Source: Punica granatum
Lineage: Eukaryota > Streptophyta > Magnoliopsida > Myrtales > Lythraceae
Assembly: GCF_007655135.1 (NCBI RefSeq)
Contig: NC_045128.1
Span: 26,692,811-26,756,810 of the forward strand
DNA: 64,000 bases
Direction: 5' to 3'
Below the pieces are notes generated by a model. That model had not been told where the DNA came from. It ran no database searches and saw nothing but the letters and a program-made list of their open reading frames with translations. How positions within the stretch are numbered: the first letter of the stretch is position 1; every line of letters begins with the position of its first letter. The position numbers and the translations under genes were made by a program. Below, piece after piece: positions 48,367 through 59,754 of the stretch.

Positions 48367-49495
48367 AAATTATTGGGGGTAAATTGCACCGGTGATCCAA
48401 AATGTTTTACAAATGTTTCATGATGGTCCAAAAAGTTTTTTTCGCTACATGATGGTACAAAATGTTTCAAAGTTGTTTCATGATGGTACAAACCATCAAC
48501 TCGAGCTGACGCCGTTAACATTTTGCTGACGTGGCGCGTCCGATGTGTCACTTTTATTACGTGAAACCAATCATAGTGCGCCACGTCATTTAAGATAAAA
48601 TAAAATTTTAAAAAGTCCAAAAAAATACAAAAAATAATTAAAAAAATACAAAAAAAGAGTAAATTTTGAAAAATATATATTTTTTAAAATTTTGAAAATT
48701 TTAAAATTATTTTTAAAAATTTAAAAATTTTTAATTTTTTTTTAAAAATATAAAAAATACAAAAAAGAGTAAAAATTTAGAAATAAAATAAAAAAAATTA
48801 TTTTAAAATTTTGAAATTATTTTTAAAAATTTTAATTATTTTTTAATTTTTTAAAATTTTTAAAATTTTTTTTTTTTTTTAAAAAGGGTAAATTTTAAAT
48901 TTTTCCTCTTAAATTTTCATAATTTAAATTTTTTAAATTTTTGGAAAATTATTTTTTTTTTAAAAAGAACAAAAAAAAAAATTTAAAAAAATTAAAAAAA
49001 TTAAAAAAATTTTTTTAAAAATAATTTTAAAATTTTCAAAATTTTAAAATAATTTTTATTTTTTTTTCTAAATTTTTACTCTTTTTTTGTATTTTATATA
49101 TATATTTTTTTTTAAAATTAAATTTTTAAAAATAATTTTCAAAATTTTAAAATGTTTTTTATTTTTTTTCAAAAATTTTACTCTTTTTTTTCAAAAATTT
49201 TTACTCTTTTTTTGTATTTTTTTAAATTATTTTTTGTATTTTTTGGACTTTTTAAAATTTTATTTTGTCTTAAATGACGTGGCGCACTATGATTGGTTTC
49301 ACGTAACAAAAGTGACACATAGGACGCGTCACGTCAGCAAAATGTTAACGGCGTCAGCTCGAGTTGACGGTTTGTACCATCATGAAACAACTTTGAAACA
49401 TTTTGTACCATCATGTAGCGAAAAATGCTTTTTGGACCATCATGAAGCATTTGTAAAACATTTTGTACCACCGGTGCAATTTACCCAAATTACTG
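48367..49495. mobile_element. Mutator-like element with long terminal inverted repeats and 9-bp target duplication
   Basis: Element 48376-49486 (1.1 kb). Both ends read GGGTAAATTGCACCGGTG inward, and the arms pair for more than 250 bp with only scattered mismatches (for example AACTCGAGCTGACGCCGTTA in both). Flanks are AAATTATTG (48367-48375) and AAATTACTG (49487-49495), a 9-bp duplication with one mismatch, diagnostic of Mutator-type insertion. The centre (48600-49230) is almost pure A and T. Non-autonomous; ORFs at 48270-48620 and 49087-49527 are arm translations, not genes. Confidence 0.88.
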
Positions 49496-49640
49496 GCGGT
49501 TGGCTTTCAAACTTATTTATTTTTTAAAATTAATTTATTTTATTTACTAAATCCTATAAATGTGACACCCTACCCAAATACTTTCCCGCAAAATTTCCAC
49601 TCCTCCAAATTCACCTTACTCCTTAGTCTCCCCCGAAAAA

Positions 49641-50400
49641 AAATGGACCCCAATCAATTCAAATCTCATGAATATCTCAATTACCTACAAAATTATAACA
49701 TTTCTTAAAATATAAATTCCCAAAATCTCATATTTTTAACCACCTAAAAGCTATTCTTGAGAATTTTCCAATTCCAAATACCCTAATCCAAATCCAACTC
49801 AACTCAATGGCATCTCTTGGGACCCCATGGACTGGAGGGAAGAACTTTTGCTCGATGATTCAATTGATCGCCGCATCGAACTCCTTGAGCAGATGTACAA
49901 GACGAACTCATCTTCGAGTCCTCATAAGGTGATAAACAAAGGCCGTGAAGCCAAACACGAATGCCTATGGATGGATCACTTAGCTAACAAGCTAGTGTAC
50001 TCTCCCGAAATATTTAGGCGGAGGTTCCAAATGTGAAAGCATGTCTTCCCATGCATTGTAGAACGTCTATCATGTGTCGATCCCTATTTCTAGCAGAGGG
50101 TGGATGCAACAGGTAAACCCTCTTTATCCCTGGTGCAAAAATGCACAACTACCATGCGTATGTTGGTGTATGGAGCTAAGCTAAAGCCGTTAACGACTAC
50201 GTGTGGATAGGCAAAAGCATTGCAATTGAATGTTTAGAAAAGTTTGTGGAAGATGTGATTTTGATATTCGATAGTGAATACTTACGGAAGCCAACCACAA
50301 ATGATGTCCAACACTTGCTATGGATGGGGGAGGCCCGCGACTTCGCTAGAATGATGGGAAGCATTGATTACATGCACTGGGAGTAGAAGAATTGTCTGAC
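49641..50400 (+). pseudogene. PIF/Harbinger-type transposase remnant (HARBI1-like, Plant_tran family)
   Basis: The reading begins MDPNQFKSHEYLNYLQN at 49641 and, after breaks, continues from 49827 with DDSIDRRIELLEQM, REAKHECLWMDHLANK and FRRRFQM, then stop. It resumes with QRVDATGKPSLSLVQKCTT and, after a frame change near 50185, WIGKSIAIECLEKFVEDV and GEARDFARMMGSIDYMHWE, then stop where the family has Trp. GSIDYMHW contains the first catalytic Asp of the DDE triad. The rest of the catalytic domain is missing. At least three stops and one frameshift make it non-functional. It acts as nuclear DNA-cutting transposase when intact. Confidence 0.85.
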
Positions 50401-50651
50401 AACTTGGAAAGATATTGTAAAATTCCTACTAGGTTGTGGTACACAATTTCTTATAAACTTGTGGAATTCCTTTTATATTTTCGATGTGGGACTTAACTCT
50501 CAATACCCGCCCTCACGTGGTAACGTGTGACTTTGACGCTTCACCTACACGTGCCACCTGGACTTGAACACTTGCCCTCAAGAACTGACTACGAGCCGGG
50601 ACTGGACGACTATGAGCCGGGACTGAACTTCCGTGCTCGGGACTTAACCAC
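50401..50651. other. repeat relic left of the gypsy element
   Basis: Contains TTTCGATGTGGGACTTAACTC and CCCGCCCTCACGTG, words I associate with plant LTR sequences, and a short direct repeat (GAGCCGGGACTGGACGACTA / GAGCCGGGACTGAAC). It abuts the LTR at 50652. Confidence 0.4.
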
Positions 50652-53528
50652 TGTGCGCACCCGAATTTCGTCTCGTCGGGGCACGCAATGCGCGAAGCCT
50701 CATTGCAACGCGGCTTGGGAGTGTCCACCTTCCCGGGGACGCGCGACGGGCGCACGTGAGAAGGAGTCGCCACTTGCCATTTTACGACCCGAAGGTCGAG
50801 GGCCGGCAAGTTACCTGGGTCTAGGGGTACGGGGTACACCTAAATGCTAAGGCAATGATCATGCGGAACCGAAAATTCCGAATTCGGGGGTTCTATTACG
50901 TGCGGGCCTACATCCCGCACGCCCTTTCGGTACTCTAGCTTGCTAGGCTTGCCGTTTTGTTTATTTACCGTGTGATTTAAGGTTGCACTTGACTCGCCCG
51001 TTTTGACACCGTAAATTCGTAAGCACTCTCAGGCCTTTTCTGCTTATCAACCGGGATCCTTACATTGACCGAATGAAAATACAGGTATGCTTGCATAAAT
51101 GAAGATACAGACGCTTGTACTGTGTTTTGGACCCGGTTGATTTGCATCAAGCCAAATATTCCTCTCGTGCATGCCGTGAGTCTTGAAGGACCGAAATAAA
51201 AAAATATGCAACGCGGGCTCATGGAGCCGGTGGTCGGGTCCGACCGGACCGACGGATAACTGAAGAATCGTTTGACTCTTGAGACAGCCGTGGGACAGGT
51301 CGAGCTCCCGGGTCATGTCCTGACCACGACTCATTCATCCTATCCGAGTTGTCTTTCCATTTAGACATCACTAAGATTGGGACGTTGAGTCGAGGCAAGA
51401 CCCGATGCCGCACTCGGGTTGCGCGCTCTCAATGTGCATGGGCGTTGGACCCCGTGATATCGTTTCCTATGAGTTCAGGCTTGAACCGCGATGAATACAG
51501 CAAATAACAGAAAAGTACATGTTGCAAAGAGCACGTATTATCATGTTGCATACATATAATTACATAAACAAAATTATTTAAATGAGGCGTATGCGTTATC
51601 GGTGGGGAATCCAAGTAGGAAAAGCGATTGGATATCTTTGGAAAAATGTTCGCAGACGGATTTGGATAATTTTAAAGAACAGGGACGGATTTGAAAATTC
51701 GAAAAGTTCAGGGATTGGTTTGAAGATTCAGAAAAGTATAGGGACTGGTTTATAAATTCAGAAGAGTTCAGGGACTGATTTGCAAATTCAGAAAGGTTCA
51801 GGGACTGATCTAAAAATTCTAAAAGATGAGGACTGATTTGAAAATTCTAAAAATTGGGACTGTGTAAAAATTTACTGAAAATGCCCTAGGACTTATTTGA
51901 AATGAAATTGAAAATCAGGACTGATCTGAAAGATAAAAAAAAGAGGCCCGAGGACTAAACTGAAACAACTCGGAAAGTTTCTTGGAATGCTAGAACAATT
52001 CTGGAAAATTCAAGGACTGATTGAAAAATGATAAAGTGACCGGGGCTTGATTGAAAATGATTTTGAAATTCGGGGCAAATCTTAAGAAAAGAAAAATACT
52101 TCTTCTGGACTAAAATGTGACAAAACAGAAAGTTTGTAAAATCGAGTTCGGAGACAAAACGATCACCCACGCGACTCAAGAACATACACTGCACATTATA
52201 TCCATCAAGAAAGCAATAATATTCAGGGAATGAGCCCTAATCATGCCACTAAGTTGAGAATTTACCTAGTTCGGAAAGTTGAGGGGTGATTCTGTAAATA
52301 AAAAAAAAGTCAAAGATATGCTGGGCGAGTTTGACCGGGCCGGTCTGAACAGTATTGGGCCGGCCTGAGCTGGATTGGGCCGAACTCCGATGGTGTGGAC
52401 TGGGCCGAATGGAAGATTGGGCTGCGAAAGGATGGCTGGGCCGAAGTTGGCGGACTGGGCCGACTGGGCTGGACCTGCAACAGAGAAATAATGGGCTAGT
52501 CCCGAGATGCGGGATGGGGCCTTCAAGAGTCGGGCTGGACCGTTGCCGAGTCGGGTTTGGGCTGTTTTGGCTTGAACAGACCCGAATGGTAGCAACAGAC
52601 CCGACTGGAAGGGTGGACAGGCCCGACTGGCACAAGTCGGGTCGGACGTCGCCACGGAGGCTCCCGATGGAATTTTGAGGCAAGGTCGGTGGCATTGGAC
52701 TCCTAACTGACTGAGGAGCACGGTGATAGGTGGCTCGTAGCGAGATTCAACTCGAGCTGACCTGTACGTCCCTTCAAAGTTCGGATCAGAAAAGACGACC
52801 AGAGGAACAGACCCGACTGGCACAAGTCGGGTCGGACGTCGCCACGGAGGCTTCCGATGGAATTTTGAGGCAAGGTCGGCGGCATTGGAACCCTAACTGA
52901 CTGAGGATCATGCCTGCAGTGGTTTCATGAAGATTAGACATGTCGATTTTCCTGAGAGATGCAAAGAAAACCGGTAAAAACTGGAAAAATCTGTAAAGGG
53001 AGAAAAGAGAGAAATGGCGGTGGTGCGCGGTTGAGCGGCTCTCGGCACGTGACCACCTCGTCACGGGGGAGAGTGAGGGTCATGAGGAACCCTTAGGAAA
53101 TGATGGCACGACTTGCCATAGTCGTGAGGTGGTGGAAATGTCGAGGAAGCCCGGGAAACCGTGAAGACGTCTATGGAACTCGGTTCTGGACAGGGCTGGT
53201 TTGGCAAGCTGGAAGCTTCAAATCGCGAAACTAACACCGAAAATGGACTCGGGAGGTCGAATACATGTGGGATATGAAGTTTGGTTGAAGTTGGCTACGG
53301 TTGGGTGGCGGTCGCCGGAAAACGGGATTGGTTTGGCCTTGTTTGGCCTGGTTTCTGGGCTGAGGGGCTGAGAGATTTTTCGAAAAATCGTCGAGCTGTG
53401 GATTTCTCGGTCGTAGGCGAGCTGGAGGTTTCCGGGTCTTGTTTCTGTGAGCTCCGGGATCTTTTTTGTCTGTGAGCTCCCCCCCCATTCCCCCCGGACG
53501 AGCTGCGGGTTTTTGTCCGAAAAGAAAA

Positions 53529-53604
<76 letters not shown>

Positions 53605-54208
53605 CGTTTGCGTGTTCGAGGAGTCGCGTGCGCATAGGGGTTGGCGTGCGGCAGGCAGGCTCGGGCGCAGCGGCAGCAGAGGTCCCGAGACCGGTCCGTC
53701 CCTGCCAGGAGGAAGAAGAAGAAGAAAAGAAAAAGAAAAAGAAAAGAAGAAGAAGACCGGAAGAAGAAGAAACGATGAAGAAGAAGAACAGGAAAATGGG
53801 GGGAGGGGGGGCCTGGTCAACGGTCAAAGTTGTCAGACTTTGACCGTTTGACCTTTTTTTTTTTTTTTGACGCGCGTATAAATTGAAAATTCCATCTTCT
53901 TGATCGGACGTCGAAAAAATAATTCGAGATTGCCATCGTGTTCAGAAAAATTCGCTGATCGATATTGTGCGATGAATTTATTTTCAATCTCGAATTTTGT
54001 CCCGAATTTTGAAAATTGACGTCGATGTACGCGAAATTCGAAAATGTCCCAAATAAAATTAGTGTTAAATTAGGCAAATTGCTATTTCCAAAAATGTCCT
54101 AAAAAGTCGTGAATACTCGAGTAATTAATCCGAAATATTTCCCTCACGAGTGGTAAAAATGGCGATTTTGCCCCTCTGGAGCCGGTGGACCAAAATTGGG
54201 TGCTGACA
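50652..54208 (-). repeat. 3' LTR of the Tat-type element (3,557 bp)
   Basis: Bounded by TGTGCGCACCC and GGGTGCTGACA on the plus strand. Matches 61630-64000 almost perfectly over the 2.4 kb that can be compared. Internal structure: a 30-bp degenerate tandem repeat (GGGACTGATTTGAAAATTC type) at about 51685-51870; a GGGCCGA-rich stretch at 52325-52560; a direct repeat of about 120 bp (52578-52700 and 52802-52910); and a (GA)n tract at 53532-53602. Many ORFs of 60-200 codons cross it on both strands; none resembles a known protein. Confidence 0.9.
53532..53602. repeat. (GA)35 microsatellite inside the LTR
   Basis: About 71 nt of uninterrupted GA, followed by AGAAGAAG-rich sequence to about 53810. 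Confidence 0.95.
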
Positions 54209-54222
54209 GCTTGCCCCTCTTT
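54209..54222 (-). other. polypurine tract of the Tat-type element
   Basis: On the minus strand AAAGAGGGGCAAGC directly precedes the 3' LTR start TGTCAGCACCC. This fixes the element's orientation together with the primer-binding site. Confidence 0.8.
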
Positions 54223-54410
54223 GGTTGCGTGCTCGGATAGAGGGTGCAGCCAAAGATTATGAGAAGCACCCGTTCGGTCTTGACGACCACCTGGCCATTC
54301 TCCCAGATGCGACGGACCTGTTTGTGGGAGGAAAAAGACAAAGGATTCATGGCAAGGAAATGATACGGTGTGAATTTGTAACTTGAAAAAGCAAATGCAG
54401 GGCTAAAGTT

Positions 54411-56328
54411 CGAAAAGCAATAAATGCGGACACGAAGTCCGGGGACGCAGAGTCCCTAAAGCAGTAAATGCGGACACGGAGTCCCTAAAGCAGTAAAGAT
54501 GGACACGGAGTCCTGGACGCGGAGTCCGGAAAGCAGTAAATGCGGACACGGAGTCCGGAAAGCAGTAAATGCGGACACGGAGTCCGGAAAGCAGTAAATG
54601 CGGACACGGAGTCCGGGGACGCGGAGTCCCTAAAGCAGTAAATGCGGACACGGAGTCCGGGGACGCGGAGTCCCTAAAGCTGTAAATGCGGACACGGAGT
54701 CCCTAAAGCAGTAAATGCGGACACGGAGTCCGGGGACGCGGAGTCCCTAAAGCAGTAAATGCGGACACGGAGTCCGGGGACGCGAAGTCCCTAAAGCAGT
54801 AAGGATGGACACGGAGTCCTGGACGCGGAGTCCGGAAAGCAGTAAATGCGGACACGGAGTCCGGGGACGCGGAGTCCCTAAAGCAGTAAATGCGGACACG
54901 GAGTCCGGGGACGCGGAGTCCCTAAAGCAGCAAAGATGGACACGGAGTCCTGGACGCGGAGTCCGGAAAGCAGTAAATGCGGACACGGAGTCCGGGGACG
55001 CGGAGTCCCTAAAGCAGTAAATGCGGACACGGAGTCCGGGGACGCGGAGTCCCTAAAGCTGTAAATGCGAACACGGAGTCCCTAAAGCAGTAAATGCGGA
55101 CACGGAGTCCGGGGACGCGGAGTCCCTAAAGCAGTAAATGCGGACACGGAGTCCGGGGACGCGAAGTCCCTAAAGCAGTAAATATGGACACGGAGTCCTG
55201 GACGCGGAGTCCGGAAAGCAGTAAATGCGGACACGGAGTCCGGGGACGCGGAGTCCCTAAAGCAGTAAATGCGGACACGGAGTCCAGGGACGCGGAGTCC
55301 CTAAAGCAGTAAAGATGGACACGGAGTCCTGGACGCGGAGTCCGAAAAGCAGTAAAGATGGACACGGAGTCCTGGACGCGGAGTCCGAAAAGCAGTAAAG
55401 ATGGACACGGAGTCCTGGACGCGGAGTCCGAAAAGCAGTAAAGATGGACACGAAGTCCTGGACGCGAAGTCCGAAAAGCGATAAAGATGGACACGAAGTC
55501 CTGGACGCGAAGTCCGAAAAGCGGTAAAGATGGACACGAAGTCCTGGACGCGAAGTCCGAAAAGCGATAAAGGTGGACACGAAGTCCTGGACGCGAAGTC
55601 CGAAAAGCAGTAAGGATGGACACGAAGTCCTGGACACGAAGTCCGAAAAGCGATAAAGATGGACGCGGAGTCCGAAAAGCAGTAAAGATGGACACGGAGT
55701 CCTGGACGCGGAGTCCGAAAAGCAGTAAAGATGGACGCGGAGTCCGAAAAGCAGTAAAGATGGACACGGAGTCCTGGACACGGAGTCCGAAAAGCAGTAA
55801 AGATGGACACGGAGTCCGAAAAGCAGTAAAGATGGACACAGAGTCCTGGACGCGGAGTCCGAAAAGCAGTAAAGATGGACACGGAGTCCTGGACGCGGAG
55901 TCCGAAAAGCAGTAAAGATGGACACGGAGTCCTGGACGCGGAGTCCAAAAAGCAGTAAAGATGGACGCGGAGTCCGAAAAACAGTAAAGATGGACACGGA
56001 GTCCTGGACGCGGAGTCCGAAAAGCAGTAAAGATGGACACGAAGTCCTGGACGCGAAGTCCGAAAAGCAATAAATGTGGACACGAAGTCCTGGACGCGAA
56101 GTCCGAAAAGGAATAAATGTGGACACGAAGTCCTGGACGCGAAGTCCGAAAAGCGATAAAGATGGACACGAAGTCCTGGACGCGAAGTCCGAAAAGCGAT
56201 AAAGATGGACACGAAGTCCTGGACGCGAAGTCCGAAAAGCAGTAAATGTGGACGTGAAGTCCGAAGAGTAATAAATGTGGACACGAAGTCCTGGACGCGA
56301 AGTCCGAAAAGCGGTAAAAAGTAAATGC
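54411..56328. repeat. satellite-like tandem array of 43/44-bp units in the 3' region of the Tat-type element
   Basis: About 1.9 kb and roughly 45 units. Each full unit contains two related half-units built on GGACACGGAGTCC and GGACGCGGAGTCC, whose GGAC/GTCC ends are self-complementary, linked by AAAGCAGTAAA. The left part (to about 55300) is mainly 44-bp units with ATGCGG and GGGGACGCGG, mixed with 29-bp single half-units; the right part is mainly 43-bp units with AGATGG and CTGGACGCGG. Blocks carrying GAAGTCC instead of GGAGTCC (about 55450-55650 and 56040-56310) alternate with GGAGTCC blocks. The long minus-strand ORFs at 55126-56409, 55257-56330 and 55301-56284 are open in all three frames only because the unit has no stop triplets. 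Confidence 0.95.
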
Positions 56329-59300
56329 AAACTTGGTAGGAAGGGGATAGAGCATATGGAGGCAGGAGTCCATGTTAGACGATAGCGCTTGACGTTGAAC
56401 TGTAGTCATGTGTGGCGACGCGGGATGCCGACTGTTACGTGGTGGGAAAGTCGCAAGGGAATGACATCAGGTGACCACAGAGGTCCATCTACTCGATTTG
56501 AGATTGTGACCGGCCGTGTGAGGCAATCGTGAGTCCGTTAAGGAGGAGATGTCCCTTGTGGTTCCATGCGTATCGAGGATGCCCCAGTAGCTTGTGAATG
56601 TTATCATTGAGAGGCGGTGCTGCTGTCGACTGACGTTGTTACCGCAATGAAGTTGCTTCGTCGGTGCTTTGCCCCTGGGACGGCAGTGTGTTTGATCTGC
56701 TGGAAGCCGACCATGCTGTTAGATCGATTGTTTGTTGTTCTTGCTGGCAGCTGGTCTCGCCGCTGAAGCGATTGCTTGCTGGGAATGCCCCGGTCTCGCC
56801 ACTGGGACTTTGCTTGCGAGGCGGTTGCTCGTTACTGGCTGGGCGGTTGTTCATTTGCTAGGGATCGACGTCTAGCGATGCGGGACTCGAGCTCTGAGAG
56901 CGCCTACGTACCCTCTTGGACCGGGGATCAGAGTCTGCCGTAGTTCTTGCGCTTGTTGTACCTGTGATCCTGGCATCATTAGTAAGTCATGGAATCACTA
57001 GCAATTTACAAGCACAGGGAAAAGGATGTGTTCGCGACGCATGCTCTTCGGTTTCGGGTCGCCTGGGCGACTCGTGAAGAGTTTTTGCTTTGGGGATGCA
57101 AATGGGGGTCCAGCTTTCTGAGGCCCCGATGCGAGGCCTCCGGGGCTCCTGTTGGCCTTACATGGGCATATCGAGACGTTCTCAAAGGTGCCCAAGCGGC
57201 TCTATCGGTTGTTCGACGCGCCTGTGAACTTAGGACCCTTCTCGTCAAGATCTCGAAGGGCGGCTGCGCTTGTGACCCGCGTGGGGATTTTTTTTTCCTA
57301 GATTTGATCAGGCTCGGTCTGACCATTTCCAGAATACTATGACTAGACCTCAGAAAGGAATGTCTGAGATTTCGGCTTTGTGGTAGCCTGTTGAAGGGTG
57401 GCTGTGACCCATTCTGGAGTAAAGCAAAGACAAACAGAAAAGAGAAAGCTTGGGGGGAACGCGTTGCCCCAGGCTAAAAGGATACACGAGTTCACGCTTG
57501 CCGTGAGATGTACCCCCTTCTCTTCCGTCCTTCGGTTAGTGTTGGCTGTCTTGAACTGTTTGGATTGCGTGCTTGGTCGCCCGCTTTGCTTGAAGAAGAA
57601 TCCGCCTTGGATGGTTGAGTTCGGTAGGATAGCCGATCGGGGATCGTGTTGGAGTAGATAACCTGGCCATTTCCCTTGGGGAGCCCTGGTCCGCGTAGTG
57701 TGCGAAGGCCCAAGGTGACTATTTTGTTTATCTCTCGTTTTACTCTCCTTTTGCTACGGTCACCCACCTCGGGGCCGTACCTCTCAACCTAAAGGGGATG
57801 AACTCTCCTTTTGCCAAGACTGCCCGCCTCGGGATTTTCAGTCGTGCCTCTCTTTTGCCCTAACTTTTGCCTAGATCGCCCCGAGGGGTTTTCGACCTAG
57901 CAGGTTCGATTCTTTTCTCTCTCGAGTTTGCAAGGGCGAAGGGTTCGAATAATTCGACCTCCGAGTGCGTTGTGTTCTGTCTCCGTCGAGGAGTTGCGTT
58001 TGCTGCTTCCCCTTTTTGTCGGGGTTTGTTGATTCTTCTTTGAATTGGCGGTGCCGGAGTTTTATATCTCGACGGTACCTTGTTTTGTTCATTGACGGGT
58101 TTTTCCCGCGTCTTTTCTCTCTCTCTTCATTGGCGGGTTTTTCCCGCTTCTTTTCGCTCTGTGTCTTTTTTCCTTGCAGCTGGGTTTATTTTGTGCCCCG
58201 TGTATTTCTTGAAAACTCCTCGACTTTGCATTGCGTGGTTGCTTTAGTGTGCCTTGCCCCATTTTGTGAAGGTCGGCCTTTCATGGAGATTTGGCTTCAG
58301 GATATTCGGAAGCCGAACTTCGCGTTGCTCGTCCTTGCAAACTTTACAAATGATTTCCCCTATCGTCTAAGAAGAAGAATAAGATTTTCCCAGGGATGCA
58401 GGTGACCGAGGTTGCCCCGGCATGAGTGTTGAACGCGGATGCCGTTCCTGACCGTGGAGGATGCCCCTAGGAGGATAGGTGCTCTTGAAGTCGGCGTACG
58501 TGCTTTGCTTCGGGGGCCATGCTTGCTATCGACTGAGATGGTTGGGTTGACAGCATGTGGCTCACGTAGTCGTTTTTGTCTTTGGCTTTCGTTAAAAGGG
58601 GTACTTCCACATCAAGCCTCTTTCCTGTCAAAGTATAGGGAGAGTGACCCGATAGGAATTCTCGTGGAGGTGTGAACCCGTGTATCGCTCTTTGCCTGTA
58701 GCCGGCGTGCCCCTGTGAAGGATGACAAAGAAGATGATGTATTAGGTGATTATACGGTGAAATATGTGGTAAGAAATGTAAGGTGGACCCATGGGAAGTT
58801 CCCTCATCCAGCGCGCGACCCATGGGGTGCCGCGCGTGGGGGACACTCAATTTCGAGATCTAGTCATCGCCACCCCGGAGTGGGCAGACCGTTGCTAGGG
58901 GCCACATAGGTGTACTTTCCCCAATTGCTGGTTGGCATGCGCAGCCGTCCTAGGGAAGGCTCGAGAAGCTGGATCCCATGAGGACAGACGAATCGAACAA
59001 TTCCGACAGAACCAACAGGGCATCTTCAGGGCTATCCTAGTGCGCCCGTGAAGGGCTCGTTCATGCCGGGAGCTTGTTTGGGAATGCACATAAATGTAAA
59101 AGAGAGTTTAGGGAAGGGTGCATGTTGCCCCAGTGGCTAGTTGATGGCCATAGTGGATGGTGGGCAGGATTCATTCTCCGATCGGAGATGTGACCGTGCT
59201 AGTGACTTTCGCGGCGGGTGGGCAGGGCCATGCTCTGTTCGTCGGAGATGTTGCTTGTGATCTTTTGCGGTTGAAGGATTAGACTTGCTCCTCGGAGTAT

Positions 59301-59359
59301 CGCTTGGATGAATTTGAATCCAAGTCGATTTTGGATTTCAGATGAGCCTGAAAACAGTA
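56329..59359. other. internal non-coding region of the Tat-type element
   Basis: GC-richer than the host DNA. No retrotransposon protein motif in either strand. Short local repeats: CTCTCCTTTTGCCAAGACTG-type units at 57740-57900 and GGGTTTTTCCCGC at 58094-58160. ORFs up to 146 codons (57965-58405 +) are unrecognised. Confidence 0.55.
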
Positions 59360-59640
59360 AACGCGAGGTGTCAAAACCTGAAAGTAGTAAATGCGGGGCC
59401 GGAGCCCAAAAGCAGCAAATGCGGGACCGAGGCCCGACGAGGGGCCGAAACCCAAAGTGGTGTCAAAGCCCAAAAGTGGGGCCGGAGCCTGATGAGGGCC
59501 GAAACCCAAAAGTAAATGCAAGGTTGGAGCCCGATGCAGGGCCAGAGCTCGATGCGGGGCCGAAGCCTAATGCAGTAAATGCGGGGCTGGAGCCCGATGC
59601 AGGCCCGGAACCTGATGCGATAAATGCGGGATTGATAGGA
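59360..59640. repeat. degenerate array related to the main satellite array
   Basis: Repeats of AGTAAATGCGGGGCCGGAGCCC-like words (ATGCGGGG, GGAGCCCGATGC) with the same AGTAAATGCGG linker as the 54411-56328 array, but with GGGCCGGAGCCC in place of GGACACGGAGTCC. It is much more diverged. Confidence 0.7.
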
Positions 59641-59754
59641 AAGTGCAAGAGATGCAAAAGTAAAGGTCAATGCTGAGGAACAGTGCAGGGCACTGCAAAG
59701 CGGTGACTCTGATTTTTCTTGCGGTCTTGCTTTGTGAAGCAAGGATGGGGACTT

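Noticed and set aside
52266..52823. 185-codon minus-strand ORF in the LTR (repeated at 63239-63799)
   Set aside because: Lies inside a non-coding LTR, is rich in Pro/Ser/Arg from GC-rich repeats, and changes its C-terminus between LTRs through a homopolymer indel.
53218..53851. ORFs of 125-200 codons on both strands around the GA tract
   Set aside because: They translate a (GA)n microsatellite and AGAAGA-rich DNA into Ser-Leu or Arg-Glu repeats; low-complexity artefacts.
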